The notes: generated from the letters alone by a model not told the origin. 64,000 nucleotides of DNA from Desulforapulum sp034007745 (GCA_034007745.1 JAVEQI010000014.1:1-64000); one strand, 5' to 3'; numbered from the stretch's first letter, positions 1 to 9,674 are shown. Numbers and translations are program-made.

Positions 1-78
1 CCCGAACACGGAAGTTAAGATCTCCAGCGCCGATGGTACTGCAGGGGAGTCTCTGTGGGAGAGTAGGACGCCGCCGGA
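1..78 (+). rRNA. rrf: 5S ribosomal RNA, 3' part
   Basis: The window opens inside a 5S rRNA. The conserved core CCGAACACGGAAGTTAAG and the closing stretch GGGAGAGTAGGACGCCGCC are both present. The 5' part lies before the window. A strong terminator follows at 91-127, so this is the distal end of an rrn operon on this strand. Confidence 0.95.
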
Positions 79-90
79 TTATCTTTATAC

Positions 91-127
91 AAAGCCCCGA
101 TCATGGAAACATGGCCGGGGCTTTTTT
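91..127 (+). terminator. Rho-independent terminator of the rrn operon
   Basis: AAGCCCCG pairs with CGGGGCTT across a short loop and is followed by a run of T. It lies 13 bases after the 5S rRNA. Confidence 0.9.
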
Positions 128-271
128 GTTTATCATCCATTAACTAATTTCTGTTGTCCAAAAAGAGCACCTGCAAAGCGCGTCTCCCTGTATTGATGAT
201 TTTCTGAACGTTGTTTTCCGTGGTCGGGGAGTTTCAAATTTTGACCAAGTCTTTCCAGATATCAAAGATAT

Positions 272-518
272 CAGCAATTCTAATTATGCAATGTCAGCGT
301 TGGGGGCGGCGGCCAGTATCGCCTTGCTGAACATCAAGAAACAAAGGGGATCAGATTTTCGGACAGGACAAACCCTAATAACCGCAAATTGTCTGAGGGA
401 GGCACGACCGAGTTTTTGCGGTTTGGGTTTGTCCTGGCTGAAAATCCCCCGACTTTCTTCGTTCAGCAAGGTGATACTGGCTGACGCCTAAAGAAGGAAG
501 TCAAAATTAGAACTGCTG
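272..518. repeat. Palindromic MITE-like element, family A, full length
   Basis: The ends CAGCAATTCTAATTA and AAATTAGAACTGCTG are near-perfect inverted repeats, and most of the interior also folds back. The left arm CCAGTATCGCCTTGCTGAAC matches the complement of the right arm, which reads CCAGTATCACCTTGCTGAAC. The right half (407-518) recurs letter for letter, inverted, at 55153-55264. Open frames on both strands here follow the palindrome and look like no protein. This is a non-autonomous mobile or structural repeat, and no transposase is encoded. Confidence 0.8.
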
Positions 519-597
519 CAAAGATATAAAAAAGATTGTGAATAGTGCCGGTTTTGGGTATATTTAAAATTTTGTTAATTAAACAGGACGATAAACG

Positions 598-2184
598 ATG
601 AAGACCGACGACAATTCCGCTGACTATTGCTATTCCCTTGAGCAGGTCAAGGAGTGTATTCCCCTTCTTCAAGCGCTTGTGGATAATTATGATCTGCTTG
701 CAGAACTTGATGAGGCGGACAGAATTGCCCTCATGACCGCCGCAGGAAAGCTCTCCCGCCCCGATAAAAAGGAGATAAAGAAGCGGCGTAAGGCCATTAA
801 TCGTGCAAATATGAGGCCTGTTAAAGAGGAGGACAGGGCGGCAAGGGCATTGACCGGTATCAGAACTGCCCGGACAGCCAGTGTTTTTGAGGCACCCCCG
901 CAGCTTATTCAGAAATCGTCATGGCAATTAATGCATCCAGATTCAAAAAATGCTGAGACCGTAAAGGGGCAAAGGCTCAATTCTCCACGAAACTGCTACG
1001 TGTGCAAGAAAGAGTTCATGGATCTTCATTTCTTTTATGACACCATGTGTCCGACCTGCGGTGAATTCAACTATCAGAAAAGATTCCAGACTGCAAACCT
1101 GGAAAACCGTGTGGCATTGATCACCGGAGCAAGGGTCAAGATAGGATTTCAGGCCACCCTCATGATGTTGAGGGCCGGGGCAACCGTAATTGCTACCACA
1201 AGGTTTCCAAAGGATGCAGCAAACAGATATTCGGGTGAAAGGGATTTTTCTGATTGGGGCCATCGTCTCCAGATATTCGGCCTTGATCTTCGCCACACAC
1301 CCAGTGTTGAGATTTTTGCCGACTACATCGAGACACAGTATCGCCGCCTTGATATTCTCATCAACAATGCCGCCCAGACCGTGCGTCGCCCGCCGGGGTT
1401 CTATGCCCATCTGATGGAGGGGGAAAACCTTTCTTTGGCAAGTTTTCCCGGGGCAGCAAAGTCTCTCTTAAGCCTTCACGAGGAGTGTAAGGCAAGGCTT
1501 GCCCACCAATGCAGTTTGCCTGAATCGGCTGAATCTGCCCTGCCGGTTGCCTGGCACGGCCAGGGACCGGGTGTAGGGCTGAGGGCCTCGGCTGAACTGT
1601 CCCAGATTCCCTATTCCTATGACAATTCCCTGGACGTTGAACGTGTGTTTCCAAGGGGGGAGCTTGACGCCGACCTTCAGCAGAAGGATTACAGAAAGAC
1701 CAACTCATGGCGGCTCAAGATGGGAGAGATTCAAACGCCTGAATTACTTGAGGTCCAGCTTGTGAACGCCATAGCTCCCTTTGTGCTGTGCAACCGGCTT
1801 GTTCCCCTGATGAAGCGAGACTACACGGGAGAAAAGCACATCGTTAACGTCACGGCCATGGAGGGGAAGTTTTTCAGGTTCAAGCAGGCCTCCCGCCATC
1901 CCCATACCAACATGGCCAAGGCTGCTCTTAACATGATGACCCACACGGCGGCCGGCGACCTCGCCCGGTACGGCATTTACATGAACGCGGTGGACACTGG
2001 GTGGGTTACCGATGAGGACCCGGCCGAACTCGCTGAATTGAAGGAGCGGATTCACGATTTCCAGCCGCCCCTTGATATCGTTGACGGTGCGGCCCGGATT
2101 TGCGACCCTTTTTTTGACGGCATTATTACAAAAAAACACTGGTGCGGAAAGTTTTTGAAGGATTATCGGCCAATTGACTGGTAG
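598..2184 (+). CDS. Short-chain dehydrogenase-like protein with N-terminal zinc-binding domain and altered active site
   Basis: 528 aa. Residues 1-130 are helical and charged. Four cysteines follow (C133, C136, C151, C154) in a CxxC-x14-CxxC arrangement typical of a zinc knuckle. From residue 171 there is an SDR Rossmann fold with TGARVKIG (variant of TGxxxGxG) and a LINNAA motif. An insertion of about 90 residues lies between the NNAA strand and the active-site strand. The usual catalytic Ser and Tyr are replaced: VNVTAMEG stands where the Ser is expected, and the Tyr four before the Lys of MAKAAL is a Thr. The nucleotide fold is therefore clear but classical SDR catalysis is doubtful. The start has AGGACG upstream. 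It is a lone gene, and its substrate is unknown. Confidence 0.75.
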   Translation: MKTDDNSADYCYSLEQVKECIPLLQALVDNYDLLAELDEADRIALMTAAGKLSRPDKKEIKKRRKAINRANMRPVKEEDRAARALTGIRTARTASVFEAPPQLIQKSSWQLMHPDSKNAETVKGQRLNSPRNCYVCKKEFMDLHFFYDTMCPTCGEFNYQKRFQTANLENRVALITGARVKIGFQATLMMLRAGATVIATTRFPKDAANRYSGERDFSDWGHRLQIFGLDLRHTPSVEIFADYIETQYRRLDILINNAAQTVRRPPGFYAHLMEGENLSLASFPGAAKSLLSLHEECKARLAHQCSLPESAESALPVAWHGQGPGVGLRASAELSQIPYSYDNSLDVERVFPRGELDADLQQKDYRKTNSWRLKMGEIQTPELLEVQLVNAIAPFVLCNRLVPLMKRDYTGEKHIVNVTAMEGKFFRFKQASRHPHTNMAKAALNMMTHTAAGDLARYGIYMNAVDTGWVTDEDPAELAELKERIHDFQPPLDIVDGAARICDPFFDGIITKKHWCGKFLKDYRPIDW

Positions 2185-2221
2185 GGTTGAGAGAAACAGT
2201 CATACAAGTTTTCAAAGTGTT

Positions 2222-2249
2222 AAGACGGCAGAATATCGTCTGCCGTCTT
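2222..2249. terminator. Bidirectional terminator-like hairpin between convergent genes
   Basis: AAGACGGCAG and CTGCCGTCTT form a perfect 10-bp stem with an 8-base loop between the SDR gene and the convergent permease gene. The T tract is weak on both sides. Confidence 0.6.
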
Positions 2250-2273
2250 CTGAGTTTTACACGGGACTGGATC

Positions 2274-3572
2274 CTATTCTTTGCTGTTCTTTAAAGGGTA
2301 GACAATGTGTTCCAGGATGAGTACCGCAAGCACGCCCATGGCAAACCCATTGCCTATCACCGGCAGGAGCAAGGGGGGAAAGCCTGCCTTGACCTGGGGT
2401 GGAAGATAGGAGACCAGTATGCTTATCATCATTGGTATTCCAATGGTGAGGCCGTCTTGGAAAGAGAATCCTTTAGCGCCAAAGGCCATCATCAGCCCGG
2501 CCGCAAGCTGGGCGCACATGATATAGAGGAGAATAGTTCCTATCACAACTGCCGGTACATTCCAGATAAAAGCCACCACCCCGGGTAAAAAGGCCATGGC
2601 CATCAGGGCCAGGCTGGTGGGAATCAGGGTAAAACGGGATGCATTGCCGTTGGCTGCGATGATTCCGACGCTCATGGAAAAGTTTACAGGTCCGATCACA
2701 CCAAAGAAACCGGCCAGCATGTTGGACAGCCCGCTCAGGGTTATGCCGCGGTTCACCCTGGATTTCATGTCCGTGGGTGTCACAATTTGGCCCACCGCCT
2801 GAATGGAGCCTAAATCATTGATGGAAAGGGCGATAAAGCAGATCATAAACGATATAAGCAGACCCGGTTCCCAGACCAGACGGGTGGTGAAACCGCTGAA
2901 AAAACCGGACACCAATCCTAGCTGTCCCCGGTCATGCCATACCTCGGCCGGCACCACCACCAGGTAGGCCATGGTGCCGATAATGATTGCCCAGACAATC
3001 ATGGTGGTTTTCCAGATGCCCGGAAGAAGCCGGTCTGCTGCGATCATGGCCATGAAAAAGACCAGGGCAAACCCAAGGTTGGTCAATGGCGTTTCAGCAG
3101 CGGTGGTGGTGAGGACCAGATTTAAGATGGTCGGGGTAATGGTCAATGCAATCAATATCAGAATTGTGGCAACCACTCTGGGAGTGAAATAACGGGATAT
3201 AAAGGAGAACAGTCCAGTCACACTCAGCACCACCAGAAAGGCGCCTCCCGCTGCAATGCTTGTATATATGGCATCAATGCCCCTGCCGGTTCCTGCCAGA
3301 ATGGCCACCAGCAGCACCGTTGCCGGCCCTGTGATAAGCGGCAGCCTGTGGCCCCACAATACCTGGAAAAATAAGGCTGCGGCAATTACAAAAAACAGCT
3401 TCTGCATGTAGAGAAGCTGCTGTCCGAAATCGGCATAATGCAATCCAGCAACTACCTTACCGATGATGATCACCGTGGCAACGGTAATGGCCAGCCATTG
3501 CATCCCGAATATCAGGGTTTGAAGTAACGGGGGACGTTCATCCAGGCCGTATTTGATTTTAATTTGTTTCAC
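2274..3572 (-). CDS. NCS2-family uracil/xanthine permease
   Basis: 432 aa and almost wholly hydrophobic, with about 12 to 14 membrane segments. It has the early LITGPATVLLVAIL segment and the later SVGIIAANGNASRF-type segment of the nucleobase:cation symporter-2 family (UraA/PbuX/XanP). This inner-membrane protein would take up a nucleobase with a cation. Which base cannot be read from the sequence. An SD-like GGAGG lies just upstream of the ATG. No purine or pyrimidine gene is adjacent. Confidence 0.8.
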   Translation of the reverse strand: MKQIKIKYGLDERPPLLQTLIFGMQWLAITVATVIIIGKVVAGLHYADFGQQLLYMQKLFFVIAAALFFQVLWGHRLPLITGPATVLLVAILAGTGRGIDAIYTSIAAGGAFLVVLSVTGLFSFISRYFTPRVVATILILIALTITPTILNLVLTTTAAETPLTNLGFALVFFMAMIAADRLLPGIWKTTMIVWAIIIGTMAYLVVVPAEVWHDRGQLGLVSGFFSGFTTRLVWEPGLLISFMICFIALSINDLGSIQAVGQIVTPTDMKSRVNRGITLSGLSNMLAGFFGVIGPVNFSMSVGIIAANGNASRFTLIPTSLALMAMAFLPGVVAFIWNVPAVVIGTILLYIMCAQLAAGLMMAFGAKGFSFQDGLTIGIPMMISILVSYLPPQVKAGFPPLLLPVIGNGFAMGVLAVLILEHIVYPLKNSKE

Positions 3573-3785
3573 AATACCTCCTTGGGACCGCTGAATGTTT
3601 TTGTTATAAACTGTTGTTCACAAACAGCTATCACAAAAGGTAAGGTTTGTCACATTATTGTCGTCAACAGATACATGGTCCGGACAGGTCGAAAAGATTT
3701 GTCCATGACTGGATTTTTCGGGGGTTTTTGTTCTTGACTTCATTCCCTTTCCTATGTAGTTTTATCTTTTTATAAGAAACAGCTC

Positions 3786-3823
3786 TTAGCTAACCGCTAA
3801 AAGCTAACAGCTATCGTGTTTTA
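3786..3823. repeat. GCTAACC-type short repeat, copy 1
   Basis: AGCTAACCGCTAAAAGCTAA followed by CAGCTATCGTGTTTTATT. The same words, with three tandem GCTAACC units, recur at 18294-18337. Confidence 0.6.
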
Positions 3824-3988
3824 TTGTTCGTTGTGTCCCTGGGGGCGTGTCGGTTATATGAAACTCCCGTCGAAACATCACATAGGAAGTACCGACTTCA
3901 GAGCCCGCTTTGGTCGCCCTGCCCCATTGAGTTTCATTGTTCGTTGTGTCCGCAGGACATGTGGGTTATATTAAATGCTGATCGAAAC
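3818..3988. repeat. Two imperfect 58-bp direct repeats
   Basis: Unit 1 (3818-3876) and unit 2 (3931-3988) share TTGTTCGTTGTGTCC, then GGTTATAT and TCGAAAC at matching offsets. The units start about 113 bp apart. No array of further copies follows, so this is not a CRISPR. Confidence 0.6.
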
Positions 3989-4129
3989 TCTAAATTGTTT
4001 TTTAGGCCTTGATAATATGCTATCCTTCTGCCCCCTTTAGTTACTCTGACTGGAATGGAAAACGTCTGAGGGGTTGACAGTAAATTGGATTATAAAAACT
4101 TGACCATCGAGCAACAAGGAAACAAACAG

Positions 4130-5251
4130 ATGAGAAGCAGCAAAACGATTCTACTTTTAGTGACGGCGCTCATGGCATCGAGTCTGTGCATTACATCAAA
4201 CTGCTTTGCCGCGGAATCAGATACTCAAGGGGCACAGCCGGTTGTGCTCGAAAGGGTCGCCATTACAGATATCACCACGGACAAAAAATATCCGGGAAGC
4301 GTCCGGGCGTCCAGAACCGCAAACCTTGCCTTCAGGGTGGCGGGTCCCCTTGTCCGTGTTGACATAAAATCTGGTGATGCCGTAAAAAAAGGTCAGATCC
4401 TCATGCAGATCGATCCCCAGGATTATGAGGACAGGATCAGGGTATTAAAGGCCCAGAAGGCCGGGGCCGTTGCCCAGCTGCAAACGGCTTCCCTTGATTA
4501 TGGGAGGATCCAGACACTGTTTAAAAAGAATGTGGTCCCGGAGGTGGATTACGACCATGCAAGAAACGGGGTAAATACCCTTACCGCCTCTGTGGATGCA
4601 GTGGAGGCTCAGCTTGTAATTGCCAGGCATCAACTCGCCTATACCACGCTCAGGGCACCCTTTGACGCCATAATAACCGCCAGATTTATTGATAATTATG
4701 AGATGGTCCAGCCGGGCAGACCAGTTGTGGGACTCCACGACATTGATACCCTGGAGGTTGAAATCAAGGTGCCTGAAAACGAGATCATCCGGCAAAGCCC
4801 CAGGCGGGGAGCCACGGCTATTGTCTCCTTTCCGGCTAAGCCTGACAGGCGTTTTAATATGTCCCTCCATGAATTTAACACCAGTTCAGACCCTGTCACC
4901 CGAACCTATTCCATGGTTTTCACCCTGCCGCCTCCCGATGGGTTTATGGTTTTACCGGGCATGACGGCGGATGTCTTCTGGTCGGCGGGGGAAGGTGAAA
5001 ATTCAGGTATTACCGTTCCGTCAAAGGCGATTGTAACAGACAGCAGCGGTGGTTCATCCGTGTGGGTCTTTGACGAAGCTACCTCCACGGCTGAAATGAA
5101 AAAGGTTGAGGTAGGCGGCTTAATCGGCTCTTCACGCATACTTATCAGTGGGGGGCTCGCCCCGGGCGAGCAAATCGTCATTCAAGGGGTTGATTTTATC
5201 CGTTCCAACATGAAACTTAATGCAGTTCCTGGCAAAGGAAGCCTCGAATGA
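4130..5251 (+). CDS. RND efflux periplasmic adaptor (membrane fusion protein)
   Basis: 373 aa from the ATG at 4130. That start is chosen because AAGGAA lies 8 bases upstream and the protein then begins with a normal signal peptide (MRSSKTILLLVTALMASS, cleavage near FA-AES). An in-frame ATG 15 codons earlier is less likely. It has the lipoyl-type half motifs (RVAGPLVRVDIKSGDAVKKG and APFDAIITARF), a coiled-coil hairpin between them and a beta-barrel, as in AcrA/MexH adaptors. It bridges the inner-membrane pump and the outer-membrane channel. The stop overlaps the pump start (ATGA). Confidence 0.88.
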   Translation: MRSSKTILLLVTALMASSLCITSNCFAAESDTQGAQPVVLERVAITDITTDKKYPGSVRASRTANLAFRVAGPLVRVDIKSGDAVKKGQILMQIDPQDYEDRIRVLKAQKAGAVAQLQTASLDYGRIQTLFKKNVVPEVDYDHARNGVNTLTASVDAVEAQLVIARHQLAYTTLRAPFDAIITARFIDNYEMVQPGRPVVGLHDIDTLEVEIKVPENEIIRQSPRRGATAIVSFPAKPDRRFNMSLHEFNTSSDPVTRTYSMVFTLPPPDGFMVLPGMTADVFWSAGEGENSGITVPSKAIVTDSSGGSSVWVFDEATSTAEMKKVEVGGLIGSSRILISGGLAPGEQIVIQGVDFIRSNMKLNAVPGKGSLE

Positions 5252-8200
5252 ACCCGGCCCGATTTGCCCTTGAACGCCGGACGTTTATGGTTATCCTGAC
5301 CCTGCTTTTGATCGGCGGGGGAATAGTTGCCTTTGAACGACTTGGAAGGCTCGAAGACCCCACCTTTACCATCAAAACTGCCCTTGTGATCACCCCCTAT
5401 CCCGGGGCAAGCCCCCTGGAGGTTGAAGAAGAGATCACCGAGGTTGTGGAAGAGGCCATTAAATCCATGGGCCAGGTCAAGGAGATCTATTCTACCTCCC
5501 AGGAGGGGCTTTCATTTGTATACGTGGATATGAAGGATGAGTTCGCAAAGCAAGAACTTCCCCAGGTCTGGGATGAATTAAGAAGAAGGGTGGTTGACAT
5601 CCAGGCAAGCCTTCCACCAGGGGCAGGTCCGTCAAGGGTCAACGATGATTTCGGTGATGTCTATGGGGTGTTTTTTGCCCTGACCGGGGACAGATACACC
5701 CAGGCCCAGCTCAAGGAGTACGCCAAATACCTTAAAAAAGAGCTACTTCTGTGCAAAGATGTGGCAAAGATAGACTTCTGGGGAATAGAACAGCAGGTGA
5801 TTTATATAGAGTTTGAACCCGGTAAACTTGCCCGTCTAGGTATCACACCGGACCTTATCTACCAGACCCTTAATCTTCAGAATGTTGTGGAGGCAAGCGG
5901 TAAGATCGATGTAAATACGGAATACATGCGGATTACTCCCACGGGTGAGTTCAAGAGCGAAGCCATGATAGCAGACCTTTTGATCGGCGGAGGTGATTCG
6001 ATGGTTCGCCTCGGAGATATTGCCACGGTTAAAAGGGGATATTGGGAGCCTGCCAGAAACCTCATGCGTTATAACGGCCAGCAAAGTATTGGCATAGGTA
6101 TTTCCACTGTTGAAGGTGGAAACGTTGTTACCATGGGAGATTCGGTTGCGAAAAAACTAAAGGTCCTTGCTGACCGCCAGCCCTCCGGCATGACCATTAA
6201 TACCATTTACTACCAGAGCCGGGTGGTGACTGAATCTGTAAACACGTTTCTTTTGAATCTTGTCGAGGCTGTTGCCATTGTGATCATCCTTCTCATGCTG
6301 TTTATGGGGTTGCAGAGCGGCATACTCATCGGCATTATTCTTCTTTTGACCATCCTTGGAACTTTTATCGTGATGATGCTCATGGGGATAGATCTTCAGA
6401 AAATATCCCTCGGCGCCCTGATCCTTGCCCTGGGCATGCTGGTCGACAATGCCATCGTGGTGACCGATGGGATACTTGTACGGATAGCCAAAGGTGACAG
6501 CAGGGAAGATGCTGCCTTGAGAACAGTCAAGGAGACTCAATGGCCCCTTCTGGGTGCAACCTTTGTTGCCATCCTGGCATTCGCCGCAATCGGCTATGCT
6601 CCTGGAAATGTGGGGGAATTCTGCCGATCTTTGTTCCAGGTCATGGCCATCTCTCTTTTGCTGAGCTGGCTGTTTGCGGTTACCATCACCCCGCTTTTTT
6701 GCGTGTGGGCACTCAAGATTCCAAAATCAAGCGTAAACCGAGATCCCCATGGGGCGAAGATATATCGTATCTATCGGGAAATGCTCCACCTGACCCTCAG
6801 GGGGCGTTATATCACCCTTGGGGTAATTTTTTTGCTTATGGTATTTTCAATCCTGGGGTTCCGGTCGATTCCTTCGGCCTTTTTTCCCGACTCAACCCAG
6901 CGATATTTTTACGTTAATTTCTGGAACCCCCAGGGAACCCACATGGATCATACGGTGGATGATCTGGAAAAGATACAGATGACCATTGCAAAAATGGACG
7001 GGGTGAAAAACATCACCACCTTTGCAGGCGAAGGGGCACTCAGGTTTATCCTCGCCTATGACTATCAGGTCCCCAATTCAAGCTACGGGCAGCTGCTGGT
7101 GGAGGTTGAGGATCATAACCAGATTGACGGCCTTGTCCGCCGGACAAACGATTATCTCGCAGAGAATTTTCCCGATGCCGAACCCTATGGGGAAAAGATT
7201 GTATCAGGTCCGCCCATTACTTTCCAGGTGGAGGCACGCTTCCGGGGACCGGAAATCCATGTGCTCAAAGACCTGGCTGATAAAACCAGGCAGATCATGG
7301 AGCAGACCCCCAATGCCAGGGATGTGAGAACTGACTGGCGCCGCCAGGTAAGGGTCATACGGCCCGAGTTTTCCCAAAGCCAGTCCCGCAGGTCAGGGGT
7401 GACAAGGAGTGAACTTTCAAACGCATTACAATGGCATTTCACAGGCGTAGTGGCCGGGCTCTACAGGGAGGGGGATGAAATGATTCCCATCGTTACCCGG
7501 TCTGCCCAAGGTCAGGGTGACTCAGTCGAAGATCTTGACAATGTTCAGATCTACAGCCATGCAAGCCGGGCATTTGTTCCCATCAATCAGGTCATTACCG
7601 GGGTGAAAATGGAGTGGGAGTGGCCCTTAATCATGCGTCGGGACCAACAGCGGGCGGTCACGGTTCAGTGTAACCCGTCCAAGGGTCTTGCGGCACCCCT
7701 TCGCCTATCCATGGTCAAGGAGATAGAGGCTTTGCCCCTTGCTCCGGGGTATACCCTTGAGTGGGTCGGTGAGTTTGAATCTTCAAATGATGCACGAGAA
7801 CCTTTAAGCAGAATATTTCCCCTGTGTGTGCTTGGAATGTTTGTTATTGTGGTTGGGCTGTTCAACTCTATCAGATCTCCCCTGGTGATTTTCCTGACCG
7901 TGCCCCTTTCCATCATGGGGATTGCAGCGGGTCTTCTCCTCACGGGTTTTCCCTTTGGATTCATGGCCATCCTTGGCTTTCTCGGGCTCAGCGGCATGCT
8001 GATCAAAAACGCCATCGTTCTCATCGAGCAGGTTGAAATATTGCTTGGCAAAGGGCATGCTCCCTATAAGGCCGTTCTTGACAGTTCGGTGAGCCGTGTC
8101 CGGCCGGTAGTCATGGCCTCTGGAACCACCATTCTAGGCATGGTGCCCCTGGTGTTTGATCCTATGTTTGCCTCCATGGCCGTTACCATCATGGGTGGTC

Positions 8201-8289
8201 TTTTTGTGGCAACTTTCCTGACCCTGATCGTTGTTCCCGTGCTCTATTGCGTTTTTTACCGGATAAGATCTGAAAAGAGATACCTATGA
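5248..8289 (+). CDS. RND-family efflux pump, inner-membrane permease
   Basis: 1013 aa, the normal AcrB-family length. It has TM1 at residues 10-30, two large periplasmic loops and 12 membrane segments. The TM4 proton-relay motif is GMLVDNAIVV, with D then N where AcrB has D407-D408. The TM10 lysine is kept in SGMLIKNAIVLIEQ. This D-N form is common in drug or solvent pumps outside the AcrB group proper. It is translationally coupled to the adaptor and to the TolC-like gene through ATGA overlaps, giving a full tripartite pump. The substrate is unknown, and no dedicated regulator is adjacent. Confidence 0.92.
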   Translation: MNPARFALERRTFMVILTLLLIGGGIVAFERLGRLEDPTFTIKTALVITPYPGASPLEVEEEITEVVEEAIKSMGQVKEIYSTSQEGLSFVYVDMKDEFAKQELPQVWDELRRRVVDIQASLPPGAGPSRVNDDFGDVYGVFFALTGDRYTQAQLKEYAKYLKKELLLCKDVAKIDFWGIEQQVIYIEFEPGKLARLGITPDLIYQTLNLQNVVEASGKIDVNTEYMRITPTGEFKSEAMIADLLIGGGDSMVRLGDIATVKRGYWEPARNLMRYNGQQSIGIGISTVEGGNVVTMGDSVAKKLKVLADRQPSGMTINTIYYQSRVVTESVNTFLLNLVEAVAIVIILLMLFMGLQSGILIGIILLLTILGTFIVMMLMGIDLQKISLGALILALGMLVDNAIVVTDGILVRIAKGDSREDAALRTVKETQWPLLGATFVAILAFAAIGYAPGNVGEFCRSLFQVMAISLLLSWLFAVTITPLFCVWALKIPKSSVNRDPHGAKIYRIYREMLHLTLRGRYITLGVIFLLMVFSILGFRSIPSAFFPDSTQRYFYVNFWNPQGTHMDHTVDDLEKIQMTIAKMDGVKNITTFAGEGALRFILAYDYQVPNSSYGQLLVEVEDHNQIDGLVRRTNDYLAENFPDAEPYGEKIVSGPPITFQVEARFRGPEIHVLKDLADKTRQIMEQTPNARDVRTDWRRQVRVIRPEFSQSQSRRSGVTRSELSNALQWHFTGVVAGLYREGDEMIPIVTRSAQGQGDSVEDLDNVQIYSHASRAFVPINQVITGVKMEWEWPLIMRRDQQRAVTVQCNPSKGLAAPLRLSMVKEIEALPLAPGYTLEWVGEFESSNDAREPLSRIFPLCVLGMFVIVVGLFNSIRSPLVIFLTVPLSIMGIAAGLLLTGFPFGFMAILGFLGLSGMLIKNAIVLIEQVEILLGKGHAPYKAVLDSSVSRVRPVVMASGTTILGMVPLVFDPMFASMAVTIMGGLFVATFLTLIVVPVLYCVFYRIRSEKRYL

Positions 8290-9659
8290 AAAATTCATCC
8301 ATAAAATTCATGGTGGTTGTTTCCCTTTGGCTGGCCTGGACTGGGCCGCTGGTATTCGGCCCGTTGGCGTTTGCCCAGACAGAGGCTGATTTAGCGGATA
8401 TCCCCAGGGGATCTTTGACCCTGGAACAGGTGTTTACAATGGCGGTTGCTGCAAATCCCGATATCCTTGCCGCAAAACAGAGGATCCACGAGGCCGTGGC
8501 CGTCCTGAAACAGGCCAAGTCCGCATATCTGCCTACCGTTTCCTTAAAGGGGAGTGTCAAGGCCCTTGATACTACAGTTCAGCCGGACTGGGCGCCCGAA
8601 TTTAGAATAAACGAATCCTTTAACGAGGCCGGGGCGGCGCTTGAGATGGTCTGGTTATTGTTTGACGGATTTGCCAGAAAGGCCAATACTCTTGCCGCAG
8701 CCCACGGGGTTGAGCAGCGAAAACAGACGGTGGCTGAAACCCGGCGACTCCTGTTCAAGGCCGTTGCAACTGCCTTTTACCAGGCCCAGTTGGCCGTTGA
8801 AGGCATGGTGGTGGCAAGGCAGAATCAAGAGTTCAACCAGACCCTGGAAAGGGATTCCAGGATCAGATGGGAGGTAGGAACGGTAGCAGAGTCTGAAATG
8901 CTCAACTTTTCGGTAAAGGCCCTCCAGGCAGAGAGTGATTACAGGACGGCTCGACGGGATTTCAAGGTCGTTAAAACCGTTCTGGCCCAGCTCCTGGCAT
9001 TGCCAGACTCGTTTTTACCCGAAGATCTCTATCCGGTTCGAATATCAAGGAGCCAGCAGACTCCTGTGGTCGGTTTTCATGAGGATCTAGAGTTTGCCCT
9101 GGACCATCGTCCGGATTTAAAGGCCCTGGACCAGGGAATTTTGGCAATGAAGCAGAGACTTACCGCACAAAAGGGGACCCTGTATCCAAAAATCGCCCTT
9201 ATAACCGGGGCCGACTATCTTTACCAGGAAAATATCACCGTCATCGACCAGGAGGAGCACGACACCTATGTGGGCATTGTCGCAGCCTGGGATCTCTATA
9301 CTGGTGGTCGTCGAGGGGGTAAGATCGAGGAGATCAACTCTCAAATTCGAACCCTTGACCATGAACGGGCGAAGCTTGTTCTGGCAATATCCTCGGCAGT
9401 TCGCCAGAGCAGGGATAGGGCAGAGGCGGCCTTTGATATCTACGAACGTCAGCAGAAGACCCTTGAAATGATCCAGAGGATCAGGGATCATGTGGAAATG
9501 GCCTACCGGGCAGGCACGCTTTCATTGACAAGGCTCAACGAGGTCCAGACAGATCTTGTTCGTGCTTCTGGTGCCGTGGCTGCAACCTGGATCGATTACA
9601 GGATGGCCCTTGTGGATTTAATGGCTGAAACCGGCAGGATTGATACTCTGCTTGAATAA
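8286..9659 (+). CDS. TolC-family outer-membrane efflux channel
   Basis: 457 aa. A signal peptide ends near LAFA-QTEAD. Two repeated coiled-coil/beta blocks of the outer membrane efflux protein family follow, starting at GSLTLEQVFTMAVAANPDILAAKQRI. It is the third gene of the RND operon, overlapping the pump gene by 4 bases. It forms the exit duct for the pump. Endonuclease IV starts 15 bases downstream and may be co-transcribed. Confidence 0.88.
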   Translation: MKNSSIKFMVVVSLWLAWTGPLVFGPLAFAQTEADLADIPRGSLTLEQVFTMAVAANPDILAAKQRIHEAVAVLKQAKSAYLPTVSLKGSVKALDTTVQPDWAPEFRINESFNEAGAALEMVWLLFDGFARKANTLAAAHGVEQRKQTVAETRRLLFKAVATAFYQAQLAVEGMVVARQNQEFNQTLERDSRIRWEVGTVAESEMLNFSVKALQAESDYRTARRDFKVVKTVLAQLLALPDSFLPEDLYPVRISRSQQTPVVGFHEDLEFALDHRPDLKALDQGILAMKQRLTAQKGTLYPKIALITGADYLYQENITVIDQEEHDTYVGIVAAWDLYTGGRRGGKIEEINSQIRTLDHERAKLVLAISSAVRQSRDRAEAAFDIYERQQKTLEMIQRIRDHVEMAYRAGTLSLTRLNEVQTDLVRASGAVAATWIDYRMALVDLMAETGRIDTLLE

Positions 9660-9674
9660 ATTAAAAGGAAAATT

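Larger units (their letters stand above)
3573..4129. other. 557-bp intergenic region with repeats
   Basis: This region separates the divergent permease and RND genes. It holds a GCTAACC-type repeat (3786-3823), a pair of about 58-bp direct repeats (3818-3876 and 3931-3988) and a TTGACA box at 4074-4079. No well-spaced -10 goes with that box. No credible coding frame was seen. Confidence 0.5.

Noticed and set aside
284..491. Two open frames on opposite strands
   Set aside because: They follow the arms of the palindromic family A repeat, lack an SD and look like no protein.
3818..3988. CRISPR array
   Set aside because: Only two imperfect 58-bp repeats with one spacer and no cas genes.
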